Source of the DNA: Monosporascus cannonballus
Taxonomy: Eukaryota; Ascomycota; Sordariomycetes; Xylariales
NCBI GenBank assembly: GCA_004154925.1
Contig: QJNS01000118.1
Location: 178,331-242,330 of the forward strand
DNA: 64,000 nt
Direction: 5' to 3'
Shown here: positions 48,758 through 61,132 of the stretch, piece by piece
How positions within the stretch are numbered: position 1 is the stretch's first letter
Layout: every line of letters begins with the position of its first letter
Made by a program: the position numbers and the translations under genes
Notes under the pieces: generated by a model
The model's database searches: none
What the model saw: the letters and a program-made list of their open reading frames with translations, nothing else
Told to the model about the DNA's origin: nothing

Positions 48758-51700
48758 TTAGCATTACAGCTGTCCCCTAGTTCTGGGTCACTGGTTCTAA
48801 AAAGCTCCCGTAGCTCCCTAGGTAAGTTGGTAGGAGTGCTTTCTTCAGAGGATGAACTGGGGAGAGCAGGTTGGCCATGTAGCCCATATGTCTGGTGCGT
48901 ATCCACCTTTCGTAAGTGGCATAGGCGTAACGTGTCAGAGAGAGCTGGCTGAAGACAAGTTATAAATCAATGCAGTATATCAAAGAGGGGTGCCAATCCA
49001 GATAACTGGTACACACTATTGAGTGCTACCGTATTTAGTTCACATCCAAACATGGGAACCGACATGTGCTGTCTGTTCAAAACTCATCATATAAGTTAAT
49101 GAAGTGGATGATAAACGGACAATATGCATCAGAGACAGATGGCACGGTAAAATTATAAAGATGATTGTTTAAGTAATATATCATGCAGCTATAAGAAATT
49201 TGCCAAGGATTGACTTCAAATATCGTACTACATCAACGCCATCCGTTATTATTACTTTGGTATAGCGCAGGGAAATTCATTATATTACTTGCATTGAAGT
49301 TCTCATCAGCAATATAGGTAACCTTATACTTCCCATATTGGAGATGCCAGTTTGGACACTAACAATATCTCAAGGATCATTGGCAGCCGATCAAGGGCTT
49401 GTCAAGTTAGTTGCACAAGACAGACCACAGCGCGGCTTAACCTTTCTGCCGAAAACTTGCTTTGCGGGTTGGAGGCAAGACCAACAATGGGATGTGTGTC
49501 CAGACGGATCGTCTGTCATATCCCGAGGTCTTACCAAAGAAAAGGGCCGGATCGGACCCACACCAAGGGCGGCGTGTGCCACGACGCGGGGTACCCCTCC
49601 TCCAAATGTGTTGGTTGTCAGCGGAGTACGTAGTTCGTACTTCTTAAGAACCGCACGATCGCCGACTATGTGTGGTTGGGGGGTTGTGGTTGTGACTGAC
49701 CCCACCTCGCTCCCCCCCAGGGAATGGGGAGATTGTGGTGAGAGGGCATAGAATTGTTCTAACAACCTGCAGGAGCACTAGATGTGAGTGGCCGGACGCC
49801 TGCAAGCACTACCCTGTGTGCACATGATGCGAGGGCAGCTGCATGATATATGCAGGCGGGCGGCTATCAATAGACTGGGCCGTGGAGGGGCAATGCCGTG
49901 GCATGTAGTCGGATCGGCGGCGAGCGAGGAATGTCAATTATTACTTCCATGGACCACACCTGCTCGTGGCACCGGGGAGTCACTCTGGTGTCACCCGGGA
50001 GGGGGAGCGGTTTCATGGTGAGGTCCCGTCTCCGGGAGATTCGATAGCTTCTAAATTAAAATCTCTATCACCCTGGCAGTTGAGAGGAAAAGCGACCGAG
50101 GCGGTATGGGATGATGAATCGAGAGACGGCGTGACGTCCTGCAAGCAGTGGTGTTAATTGCCAACTATACACCGTCAGGAGTTGGGTGTTAACCCCATTA
50201 ACCTACAACTTGATAAATGACTGTCCGGGGAATAGAATCGAGATGCTGGTGTTACGGACGGCGTGGTTTGGACGCAAGACTAACTGAGATCCGGAATCTG
50301 ATTCACCCCTAACGTTCACGTGCAAGGCTATGAGCGGAATAAAGCATTACAGTGGGATGGACGACGAGTAAAAGACTCGCGGTCAACAAGAAGAGATTGC
50401 AGTGGATTCCGCCGAAAGCAGGCAGTACACCGGGCTGCCATATAGGAGACTTTATTGGTGTCCCGCCCAGCGTGTTATCATTTGGTTGCAAACCAATCGC
50501 GCTATGTGGGCAATGAGCTGTGCAGGTGTAAAGAAATGAAGTGGAGAGAGCGAAGCCAGATGCCGTTTGCAACGTGACAGTTAGGTAGATGGTTCAGCCC
50601 GAGGTTTGGTCTCCAGGTCATGGACAAAATAAATTGGCACGCCCCCTCCCCCCCCACCACCAAACCGGTTCAGAGCAACTTATTCCGCGGCAACCGTTTG
50701 CAAAGATCGTAGAAAATTAAACAAAACGCTTAAAAAGACCCTACTGGTATTACCGACCAGCTTATTCGTTAACCCATTAAGTAATGTATATTCTGAAGTT
50801 GGCAGATATCACATGGATCATCCATTGATATCGTTCTGCTGAGGTTTAAGGGGGTAAGAGTAGGATGTGACATGACCTGGTCTCCTTGGAGTATGCGAGA
50901 CGCTGACAGATTTCTACCTACATTTTTCACGGGGTGACAGAGCATCGGTAACCGAGTAACGTGAGCGAGCGAATACTCATTTTCTCAGTTGAGCCTCTCC
51001 CTCCCTTGCCGTTGGGACAGTACCATGCGGGTGGACCAGCTGTCCAGAGACGGTGGATGCGTATCTACCCATGCTTCCGTATGAGGTCACTGAACCGAAT
51101 TGCTGCCATAATCATGGAACTCGGGCGACGCAAGAAAGTTAACGAATAGCCATTCTCTACTTCTACAGGTCAGCACTGGCACGCGTACATGACCCGGTGG
51201 GGTCTGAATAGATTTGGAAGCCATTCAACGGATGCGGTAGAGTTGTGGCGGGATTGGGGTGCGTTAGGGAAAGGAGCAGGTTACCGGTTTGGGAAGCTCA
51301 TGATGGATGGAGTTGACGAACAACCCCGTTCGTCGAATTTGGCGCTGTAAATACCATGTTTTTGTCACGAGGAATATGTACTATTTAAGGACAAACTACA
51401 AACGTGCACTGCGTGATTGGTGCACCGCCGAGGCCCACGATGCGGGTATTTGTCTCTGAGCTGCGGTTAATGCTGAATCGGTGCAAGTGATGTCAGATAT
51501 AGGGGACATCAGTTGTGTTGTTGTATTCCCCTAAGTTGTACGTGCTATCGCACGCGTACAACTTTAAGTAGTTTAGCCACGGAACATACATGAGCCGATC
51601 AGTATGGGACCTTCCCGTATATGGGGAGCGCTCCGCACCCCCCAGCTAGCTGACAAGTGATGATCCATCCAAATAGAGAGTGGGTATTGAAACCGGCTGA

Positions 51701-54351
51701 TCGGAGATACGGCAACCCACGTCTCTTTCCGGGCGTCGGTGGCCATACTTTTAACACACGCAGCTAATAGCGCTCGGAGGGGAAACGACAATGCCAAGCC
51801 GACATTAACGGCGCGATCGTCGGAATCGCCTTCCGCATTCGTAAATCTTGTTTCCGATATTTGTTGACCTGTTTAGAAAGACAGAAAGAAAGAACATATC
51901 GTTCTGGAGGTGTATACTCGGTTAAGCATCGTGAGATAATTATAGCAATCTTGTAGTTATAGCGTGCACAAGCCTGCCAGTTGGGATAGAGATGGTCAGA
52001 AATTGACGGCCCAGGCCTAGACTACCCGCGCCTTTCGGATCTTTGCCGATCTTGCCTGCAGAGTCGCGATAAAGCTGTTGCCAAGGGGGTGTTGATGCTG
52101 ACATCTGTTCCTACGGTGTATAATTGCTGCATAACTGCGCTGCTGGGTAAGGTTTAACTATCAATATACGCTCCCAGACACAGATTGGTGAACGTTCTAT
52201 GCGGGTTAGCTGATGGCGTTCATATTAAAATGTGTCCACGCTGAACTGCTCGCTTGGGGAGCCGCTATCTCTAACTAGGCGCATGGCTTCTGGCGTTTCG
52301 GGTAACATCCATCTTCAAGACTCCACATGAGAGGACGCCGCACCGAGCTAACTTCGTGGAGTGGTTGGACCGTCAATGATAAACGGCCGATCGAGTCCCG
52401 ATCGTCCGAGCTACTGTAGACGGAGATGAATCTGGTTAGTGATAATCTTTAACCGCAATCTTCACTTATTTGACCCCTTAAGAAGGCTCTAATCGTGAGC
52501 ATCCGAATAGGACACGAATAGAGTGCGCTCAACACGTGCAAATGGATGACCCATTCGTTATGATATCTGCTCGGGCCTGGATCGTTCCGAAAATGCACGA
52601 CTTGTGGGTGATGCCGGGCTGGAGAGACATTCCATAGAGGACGGCTTTCGGGACCTGGCTCGTCGTTTATCGAGACGCGTTCTAAATCGCAACCCCCACG
52701 CCTCGCTACCTCTACCAAATTATGTCCTCTACCTCTGTGCGAACTACATATATGACTCGGTAGAGAGGTATAAGTCTTCGCATGGATCAAGAAGTTGCAC
52801 TAGATCGCAAGAGAGCAAATCCGATCCACCGTCGAAAGATGCTGCCACATCCGGTACGTTTGATACGCACGCGAGAAGGTTGAAGCGAAACTCATGTTTG
52901 ATACATGTCGTCATCCCAGAGAAAGGAAATATGTTTGCGAACTGAGCCACCGTCAAGGAGGGTATTGTAGGCGTCCGTAAAACTTCATCAAATGGACTAC
53001 ATTGTAGTCGGAAGAAGTACAGTCCTAGCTTAAAGAAACCGAACCTTGACCGGACCATGAGCCCATAAATCGTCGGCCAAGAATCGAGGGAGATGCAAGG
53101 GTTTTCCATTTCTGAAATGGGCTAGCGCTGGTGAATTTATTTCTAAATTATTACTAAATAGAGTGATGGATGGTGGGGGACAAGAGGGCTCACTAAGATG
53201 CTATTATTAACTGTGTAGAGTAGCACTGTCCAGCAGCCCAGCCCAGGACAATCGTTTCCTGCAGTGTGCGTGCACTCCTCAGTCTGCACAGTCTACATGC
53301 AAACACACCACATCATCAGGTGAACACGAAGGGTGGAATGAAGTACTGTGGAGCTGATGCGAACCGCCTAGCTCCTGAGGAAATGTAGCCTTTGGGTATC
53401 GTCATGGTGTTGAGGCTGAAACGAGTCTCGATTATCACGGAGTGCAACTTGGGAACCGATAACCGGAGATCACCTCGTCGGGCTGTTATCATCTCAAAAC
53501 ATGGGGTTTGTGGGGAATAGGAGGCGGTTGGTCATGCACGTGATAATCAATAATAAGAAAAAAGGAAAATTAGCCCGCCGAGAAACAAGCGACTCGCGAC
53601 ACCGCCTCGATAATAATATACTAATGAAGGACTCCAAGGTAAACAGGACTAGGTCAAGATGGGAATTTAGTGAGATATGGGTGTGTTGCAATGGAACAAG
53701 CAAACCTACGGAGGGTTCTTCTATACACGCATAACTTGGTACATAGGCGCATATGTAGGTTGCACAGAGTACGGACCTTTCTCAGGAAATATGTCTACTA
53801 GGCGGTATGTGGCTCTTAATAGATAATCGGAAGCAGAGATAATCCTGCTCTATGAAACGGATATAGGCTGGGTATGTTTCTGTTGTATCACTGCTGGTCC
53901 AAGTGCCGAGGTATTATATGGAAAGGAAACCTCTGACAAGAGATAGACCTCGAACGAGACGAGATGGGATGGGATGGTAAACACATACGGTAAAGGCTCT
54001 GTTGAAACTGGTATATGAGGTACCCAGGTGCATGCAGAGTGACGAAAGCTTCCACGTCGACGTTGCTTGACGGGCAGGGTGGGTATATAACCGAGCGCAC
54101 AGAGCCAATAGTGGTCTTACTTACCCGCTCCCTAGCGTGACGACAAGGTGAGGACCCCTGGTTTTTCTCAATGGACCAAGCCATTCTTTCGCAGCCAGTT
54201 GGTGAAGGCAGGGACCGGGGTCAAACGAATGTATTTCACATGTACCCTCAACCCCTTGTTTTATTGTAGGAGGGGCATTCTTATTCAGTGGGCCCGAGAC
54301 TCTGCTTTTTTTTAAAAAAAAAAATCGTATAGCACGGATAAATAGGGCAAA

Positions 54352-54353
<2 letters not shown>
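48758..54353. other. long gene-free stretch of normal composition
   Basis: Composition returns to normal immediately after the LTR. Only short overlapping frames exist (the longest are 137 codons at 49,338-49,751 + and 124 codons at 49,391-49,765 -, on opposite strands of the same DNA). None shows domains, signal peptides or a believable splice pattern. I see no RNA gene or large repeat. Confidence 0.45.

Positions 54354-54385
<32 letters not shown>
54354..54385. repeat. 32-nt poly(T) tract
   Basis: An uninterrupted run of 32 T. A shorter T8A11 run sits 30-50 bases upstream (54,305-54,324). It could be a slippage tract or the reverse complement of the poly(A) tail of a retroposed - strand transcript whose 3' end would be at about 54,386. 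Confidence 0.7.
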
Positions 54386-54388
<3 letters not shown>

Positions 54389-56696
54389 AATATTGTATTC
54401 AAATAAAAGCCTTTTCGAACGTTGCGTTTATGGTCCGATTAACCATTGCCATCAACTCCGTCGTTATAGGATGTGCATTGAAGGCATCGCAAAATCGGAG
54501 TTTACCAGTAGCGAAGTGGGGCCCCCTCCTACAGTAAAACATTGGTTCGAGTGTACCAGCAGAGGACCATCTGGGGAGACATATGTATCGCTGCTGCGCA
54601 TATCACAAGTTGATAGCTTCTGTTAGCGATTCAAAGCATAATGAGGAGAACCCAGCCGCATTTCCCGACATGCTCTGCGAAGAGAGATGTTTGTGAGTTT
54701 TGCAGGCAATGTCTTCAACAAGAAGTATCATGGAAAAGGCGGACGGACATAATGGCGAGCGGTGCCGATAACAACATGCGGGTTGCGGTCCGATTAGGTT
54801 ATTCCTGTTTCTTGAAGCTCCTAAGGTGGAACGTTGAACCGGTGTAAGACGCATGTGCAGTGAACCCATCTAAACATTGCAAAAAGGGATCACTGTTCCA
54901 TTATTATGAAGAATCGACACACAGTACTATGAACCAAGTGCTAAATAAAAAGGGGGAATAGACGTAGGCTTATATAGTCGGCTATGACAAGAGGGCATGG
55001 GGATGGGAAAGGAAGAATCCGGTGGGTAACCAAGTTTCCACGGTCGCAAAGATGGGGGATACTTACAACCAACGGACGATGCACGTAATAGGTAAGTAAG
55101 TATACTCACTAGTAGCCCATGGAGCTGACCTCAACATTTTAAAGTGTTTACCGAAAGATCAACAGCAAAATATATGTTGTCATTCGGATTGACCCATTAT
55201 TACAACGTTGCGTCCATATGTTGACAGCAGCCAAGCTGCCCCGTGGAATTGATAATTCATCCCTTCTATATGTCTCCTAAGGTACTCGGTATTGCGGCGG
55301 CCCAAGGAGGGAGGAAAGATAGGTCTAGGGATATCAATTATCCATAACTACCTAGGTAATACCTAGGTATATGTATGTTGTGCATATATATCATGGATGT
55401 GTGCCTATCGTTATTCCTTAAAGCCACGCTATATATATAAGCTCATCATGTAGGCACATACTTCCATTTGGTTCTCTACTATACGGAAGAAACGCCGGAG
55501 AAGAGAGAGAATATATATAAAAGCAAGTTAGGTATGTATTTGTCGTGGGCTCACTGGGGAGGAAATCCTTCAACCAGTGTCGCGTAGGGTCCACAGACTT
55601 AGCACATTGTGCGTGGTGGTCAACAAGTGTTACTTGCTTACTTCGTTGGTACCTCCAATTTCGCTTTGGATTGCAGGGCATGGAAGGTACCCAGTTATCT
55701 ACACAGTATATGAAGAAATGATAAGGTACATCAGAATACTTTTATCCCATTATCCATCTTTCCACCCCTTCCCCCCTCCGACATTTTCTCTGCTTGCCAC
55801 AACAGGGTGCCGGGTCTGGGAACGTACCGAGCTTTTTTTTTCCTTTGGCCTTTTATCCATTCCCCCAAAAAGGACAGGCTTCCCTATCGTCGCCTTCCTT
55901 TGATCTCCTCTTTCAACCTTTACCGTATCATCATCACCAGAACGACCATACGTACCCAGTTCGGAATACGTTCGAGTGCGCATGCCTTTCTGTGCTGCCG
56001 TCCTTTCCTTACTATTTTTTTCTTCTTCTGATTCCTGTGGCATCCCGTGTCTGAAACAAAATTCCGACTAAAGAATTTCCGGACATTTTGTTACGAGGTA
56101 GGTCATAACCGAGAGAAACATCAACTTAATTCTATTTTCCCTTCCATTTTCTTTTACCTCCTACACTTCTCTTCCCCGGGCGCCAGGCTGGAGGGATCCG
56201 CTGTCACATCCATATGGTTTCATTTGCACACCGTTTCCAGCTGAATTAAGTGAATGGACCGTGAAAACGGCTCTTGGGATTTGCTGGGCGAATCCTATAT
56301 TTCGCAGCTAAATTTTGGTTGGCCGTTAAGAAGGACGGTCTGGCGCAAGAAATAACATAATTCCCGACGGAGAAATCTTGGGGGCGTCCCATTTCAAATC
56401 ATCCCCGTGTGCCATAGCGCAAACAGCATGTCTGCTCTCCTCCATTGCTGGCTCCTGATTTCTTCCTCGCTTCTCTCACCGTCTTCGCCTTGTGTTCTTT
56501 CGTCTCTTCGGAATACGTAGAGCTAATATGGGGGCCTACTAGACTCAAAGAGGAACGACGGAAAATAATCTCATTGTCCCAAAAATCAGCTTGGCCGAAG
56601 GAATACGTTGATCTTCCTGAGCACGCGACGGGCTCATTTTTTGCGACAACCCCACTGCATCTTTTCCACAGCGAAAAGTAACAATTAGAGACAACA
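54386..56696. other. intergenic region and presumed promoter/5' UTR of the downstream gene
   Basis: No gene is supportable. Two adjacent copies of the palindrome TACCTAGGTA lie at 55,349-55,358 and 55,360-55,369. From about 55,745 the + strand becomes pyrimidine-rich, then remains CT-biased to about 56,470. This is usual for fungal promoters and 5' leaders. A 78-codon frame at 56,445-56,681 begins with TTG and is probably leader sequence. Confidence 0.45.
55745..55800 (+). promoter_or_regulatory. pyrimidine-rich tract upstream of the four-exon gene
   Basis: CT-rich run including CCACCCCTTCCCCCCTCC, about 900 bases before the start codon. Such tracts often mark core promoters in filamentous fungi. 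No experimental element is identified. Confidence 0.3.
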
Positions 56697-58479
56697 ATGT
56701 CGCAGTACTACGGAGAATCTCAATGGCCCGCTGCTGGGCCTGCTCAGGGTGCCTGGGACCACCAGACTCCTCCGCCTGCTCGGTCTGGTTAGTCCTACTC
56801 TCAGACCCGTCCTCTGAACCGCCTTGGACATCTCCAATTGACTCGGGTTGCAGGAGCCAGCTCTACGATTCCTCGTGAAGAACCGACAGCCTTTTCATAT
56901 CAGATCGAGGGTACGTCAGAATATGATCCTGATGAGATGTTGGCTAGATGCGTATTTGAGAAGAGGTCGCACATTAAAGACAGCTCCCGGGCTCGTGCCG
57001 CTAACTTAGCGAAGCCATTAAGCTGGCCAACGTCTACCGACTTCCGACCCCATTAACCACTTACCCTCCATCGCCCTAGCTCAACTTACTGACAGATGTT
57101 GCTTATAGAGGTTGAACGCGCCATCGACAACCTAGTCAAGAGCGGGAAAATGTTTGGCGGTCTGCCGCGTCGTGAGTTTACCCCTTACCCGCCTTTTTTC
57201 GTAAAAGGGGAGTCTGCACCAACCCTTGGCCCTGATAGCACTGTTGCGCAGAGACCGAGGACTAATGGATATATAGATGCCCGAGGTGTCTCCGGCCATG
57301 GCGGACCACGAAACCACTCCGTGACCGACTTCGGTGACCCGCGTGCCGGCAACCACGCTGGCCCGAACCTGCAGAACTTCTATGCCGCGCAACGCCATCA
57401 GAGCTCGCGCGGTTCCAACGAGGCGGAGCAGATGATGCAGGCCAAGCGGAGGATGGCGGCTCAGCGGGAGCGAGAGCTTCGCAACTATCATCAAGAGCAG
57501 CAATACAACCGAAGTAGGCCGCCCTCTTCTGTATAGCACGAGATGTCCTTTTGCAAATCAAGAGAAAACCAAGATATTCTTTGGGCGACGCCAGCCCGTC
57601 ATATCTCTCCGAATCCTCCACATGGGCCCGCAATGCTTCCTTTGATACAGCGTAAACACCACACAATATGCCGCGCGACTTGTTCTCTCATCATTTGACA
57701 CGCCATCCGATTGTTTTACTGCCACATGCTAACTTATGTTTTTTCCCTTAGATGCTCTCGGTGACAACTCCTATAATGGCAAACCCGACCGCACCCTAAG
57801 CCCCGGAGGCTTGTCGGAAGGGGACCGTCGCGAGTTGATCGCCCGTCAGCGTAGTGCGTTGTACGGTAGCGAGGGCCAATATGTCGATGATAATGGCAAC
57901 CAGCGCGGAGGCCTTCCCAACTTGCCACCTGGTTCCTCGTCTCTTCGCGGTCCATCTCCTCTGGCTTATGACTATACCCGACCCGGTGCGCCTGGTGCAC
58001 CGGGAGTTGGGCCTCAGTCTATCGAGGGTCCAGGTCAGTCGCGCGCCGACAGCAACGCCAGCCCGCAGTCCAACCCTCAAACAACCCTTGGTGGCTTTGA
58101 GAGTGCCATGGGTCAGCCAACTACTCGTACTAGTAATTCGTCTCCAACTGGCGGCTCGCCCACGCGACAGGGTCTGCCCTCGGAGAAGCCGAGCCAGTCC
58201 GGCAACGCTGTGGCTCCGATTGGTACTCGCCCTTCGGGGGCTTCGCAGGCCGCCAACCCTGCACTTAACAAGCGCTCTACGACACCTCTGCCTTCGCCCC
58301 TAAGCCATGGTTTCACGGCATCGAGCAACGGCGAGGAGACTGCTCAGGGCAATCAGACTTCTGGTGCGCCTTCTAACCCGCCGAGCGCCGGCCCCGATGG
58401 CTACAACGGATGGGGCAACCGCCCGGGTGTCTGGGGTAACAAATCCAGCTTGGGAGTTCAGGCTAGCGTTTGGGGCTAG
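56697..58479 (+). CDS. conserved Pezizomycotina protein of unknown function, four exons
   Basis: Exons are 56,697-56,787, 56,854-56,910, 57,109-57,513 and 57,752-58,479. They total 1,281 nt, giving 426 aa. All three introns (66, 198 and 238 nt) are GT-AG (GTTAGT, GTACGT, GTAGGC donors), with CTGAC or CTAAC branch-like sites in the last two. The start MSQYYGESQW is preceded by CAACA. A conserved block at residues about 50-65 reads EVERAIDNLVKSGKMFGG. A Gln/Arg/Glu-rich coiled-coil segment lies at about 152-184. A short conserved block follows the last intron (RRELIARQRSALYG), then a Pro/Ser/Gly-rich disordered half with TTPLPSPL and the terminal GVQASVWG. I recognise this arrangement as conserved across ascomycetes but know no established function. 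It has no signal peptide or membrane helix. The gene is intact, unlike most of the window. Confidence 0.88.
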
Positions 58480-61075
58480 GAACCTGGACAAGGTCGGGAG
58501 CAATCCAATGACGACGTTGAAGACTAGGTGTCTTTGTGATGAATGAGGGAAAAATTGGTGTCCAGGACGGTTGGTAATTGTGGGGAGGATTCAGTGCCAT
58601 CCCAGCATCAGCATTGGTGTTCAGGCCTTTGACGGCATGGAATCATGAGGATCCCGGCAAACCCCTGCGAGGATTGTACGTATTCGGCGTTTTGTTCTGT
58701 TGTTTTGCCCAGTCCGAGAACGATTCGCTCGGACTTATCATCATCCGAGAACGTTATATACGAGGTCTTGTTCGGACGGCGAAAGGAAATGTCTCAGGGA
58801 CACGGCGCGAAGGGAACAAGGGAAACGGTCTGAATACTTGAGGTGTGACGGCATAGGCATCTATGGGCGATCTGCGTTTACGTCTTTGACCCAGCGGTTG
58901 GGTACCCGGCTATGGAGTTACTTATTCGACGCACTGCAGAAAGGGGAGTTTGTGTTGCTTTTCATATTGACTTTTCCCAATCCAGTATGTTTGTCGAGAA
59001 ATGGTTGGTAATGAAAGAGATCCCAGGAGAGGGTATAACAAAAAAGAAAGAAAAAAAAATACCTGAGGGAGTGGGAAATGGGGGATAGTATCAGGGTGAG
59101 GTTAAAGGTTACGGTCAAGGTTTTAGGTCCTGTGTTCGGTTTTTCCTTTCTCCTTGTATCGCATTGGGTAAGGAGGGATACCTGTTTTCCGCTTATTATT
59201 CGCATGTGGGAGTTTGGTACATTAAAGGGGGGGGAGGAGGGGAGGAAGGAAGGCATCTGGCTGCGTAAGAATGGAGACGAGCGAAATCTGATATACCCTT
59301 TTTGCTGTGGCGCCTGCTACCACCCCATCCCATCGTCTCCAGGGAAGCTCCGACATGTGCGGGTTCGTGATTTGGCTGCTTTTTTGGACCTAAGAGTGAT
59401 GCCGCCGTAACTTCCATGACGAAGAAGGCCCTAAATCGAGACGAGATGTGAATGGAAGTAGGCATCGCTTCCCGTTATGACGGCCTTGAAAGATGGCTCT
59501 GCGTTGTTTCGTAGGGCATCTTACATTGGTGCTTTGAACCAGACACGCGCGCAAGCACGCATATGTATATACAAAGTTGGGATCTTTCCTTGGCGACCTA
59601 GCGTGCTCGTCCGGGGATTCGGCCGAGTCACCCACACGAGCGTTTCTCGTACTATCTATGTACGTCCCTACGAAGCAAGGAAGCGGCCGGTTCGATTCGA
59701 AGTTAGGGAGGGGGTTTGTCCGCCGGTCGCCGCCTTCTGCCGTCTCCCGCTGCTGCTGCGTGGGGCTCGCTCTCCTCTAGTGACTACGTCTCCGCCCGTC
59801 TATCTGGTATATGTTGCCACCTCCCACCGTCCATGTTGATTCTGTAGCACCGCGCTTGCGGAGCCCCGGGCCCCGACCGCGGACTTAGATGACTCGGAAA
59901 CCCCGAGTCCCGACGGCGGGAAGACAGCCTCCATAAGGGGGGACTGGCGGGGTCGATATGTAGTATATAACGTCAATGTCAACGCGGTGCCTCCTGCCAG
60001 GGACCAAGGACCGGCCTGGGGGGAACGAACTGCGGACGCGGGCGGGTCTTACTTGATAGGGCTCTATGGATGTACGTATATCCGTGGTGATGACTGTCGG
60101 AGCCAGACTCTGTTTTCTGTTTCTAACGGCTCCCCTTACGCATATATCTATGCAGGCCGTCCGATTACAGGTCTGTTGTCTCCTTGTATCCAGAGAGAAG
60201 ATGGAGGGACTATGTAGGTAGAACGGGAGATCGAGTTGACGGCCGTATGTAGGCATGTAGGAAAAGATTGGTGGACTGGACGACTACTACCTACCAAAAG
60301 TACCTAGCTAGTTCAGGGCTCATCCTGGATGACCCGGATGTCCCCATCCAGGTTGGCAGTGCTACCATACCCAAGTACCCTGATGGCTAGAGGTAGGTAC
60401 AGGGCCGGAAGACGATAGCGAGAAAGAGGCGTAATATTTCTCGACCGCGGAGACAGGTGTCTCGGCGATCAGGATGACAGGATGGCGGCTGTCTGGCTGC
60501 GGGATCCTGTGATACATCCAGGAGGCAAAGATGGCGGGATGTGATTCATGCCGCAAGGTGGAATAAGACTGGAGTCCGTTAGCCGCAGACTGGCGACTGT
60601 TCTACGTAAACGAAGTGAATGACGCCTCGATTACTCGATAAACAGGCAAGATGAGCTCTAGAATGATTGCAGGACGAGGCTAGTGCGCGCCGGCTACTGG
60701 CTCATCGCACCCAACAGCAGAGCGGGCCGAGTTCAGATGGCCGATTGCGATCCATCCACCTAAGTCGAGCCTCGACTACCGAGTTGCATAGCCTTTAGTG
60801 GAAACGAATACGTGAGTTCGGAAACGGCCTATGGTCCCGCCAATGGGACGTCGTCTTCGGGCAGGTGTAGGACAGGAGATATGGCGTCCTAGTTTACGAC
60901 GGGAAGACCGCCTCATCGTCCTCCCCTCGCCGAGCCCGCCGAGAAGAAAGGAGAGACTTGACCTGAGTGCCACGACCGGCGCTTGACCAGCTGCCCTGGT
61001 ATATATGTCTCATGTGTACTTGCACATACCTAGGGAAGTATGTATGCAGACCCGTCGCTGAGTGGAGTTTGGTGG
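58480..61075. other. 3' UTR and gene-free stretch
   Basis: The first few hundred bases are probably 3' UTR of the four-exon gene. The rest has only short overlapping frames with no domain. An A/G-rich tract (AAAAAAGAAAGAAAAAAAA) lies at about 59,040-59,058, and a G-rich run at 59,227-59,250. Confidence 0.45.
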
Positions 61076-61132
61076 CCCTGCTCCATTCATTAGACCCTGC
61101 TCCATTCATTAGACCCTGCTCCATTCATTAGA
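61076..61132 (+). repeat. three perfect tandem copies of a 19-mer
   Basis: CCCTGCTCCATTCATTAGA is repeated three times without a mismatch (61,076-61,094, 61,095-61,113, 61,114-61,132). It is a minisatellite. No coding role is apparent. Confidence 0.95.

Noticed and set aside
27468..48762. copia target duplication TAAGC / TTAGC
   Set aside because: The single mismatch is an A/T transversion, which RIP does not cause. It was kept only as tentative in the element entry.
49338..49765. paired frames of 137 and 124 codons
   Set aside because: They are opposite-strand overlaps in GC-richer DNA. The amino-acid composition of each looks random.
56445..56681. 78-codon frame upstream of the four-exon gene
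   Set aside because: It starts with TTG and ends just before the start codon. It is better explained as leader sequence.
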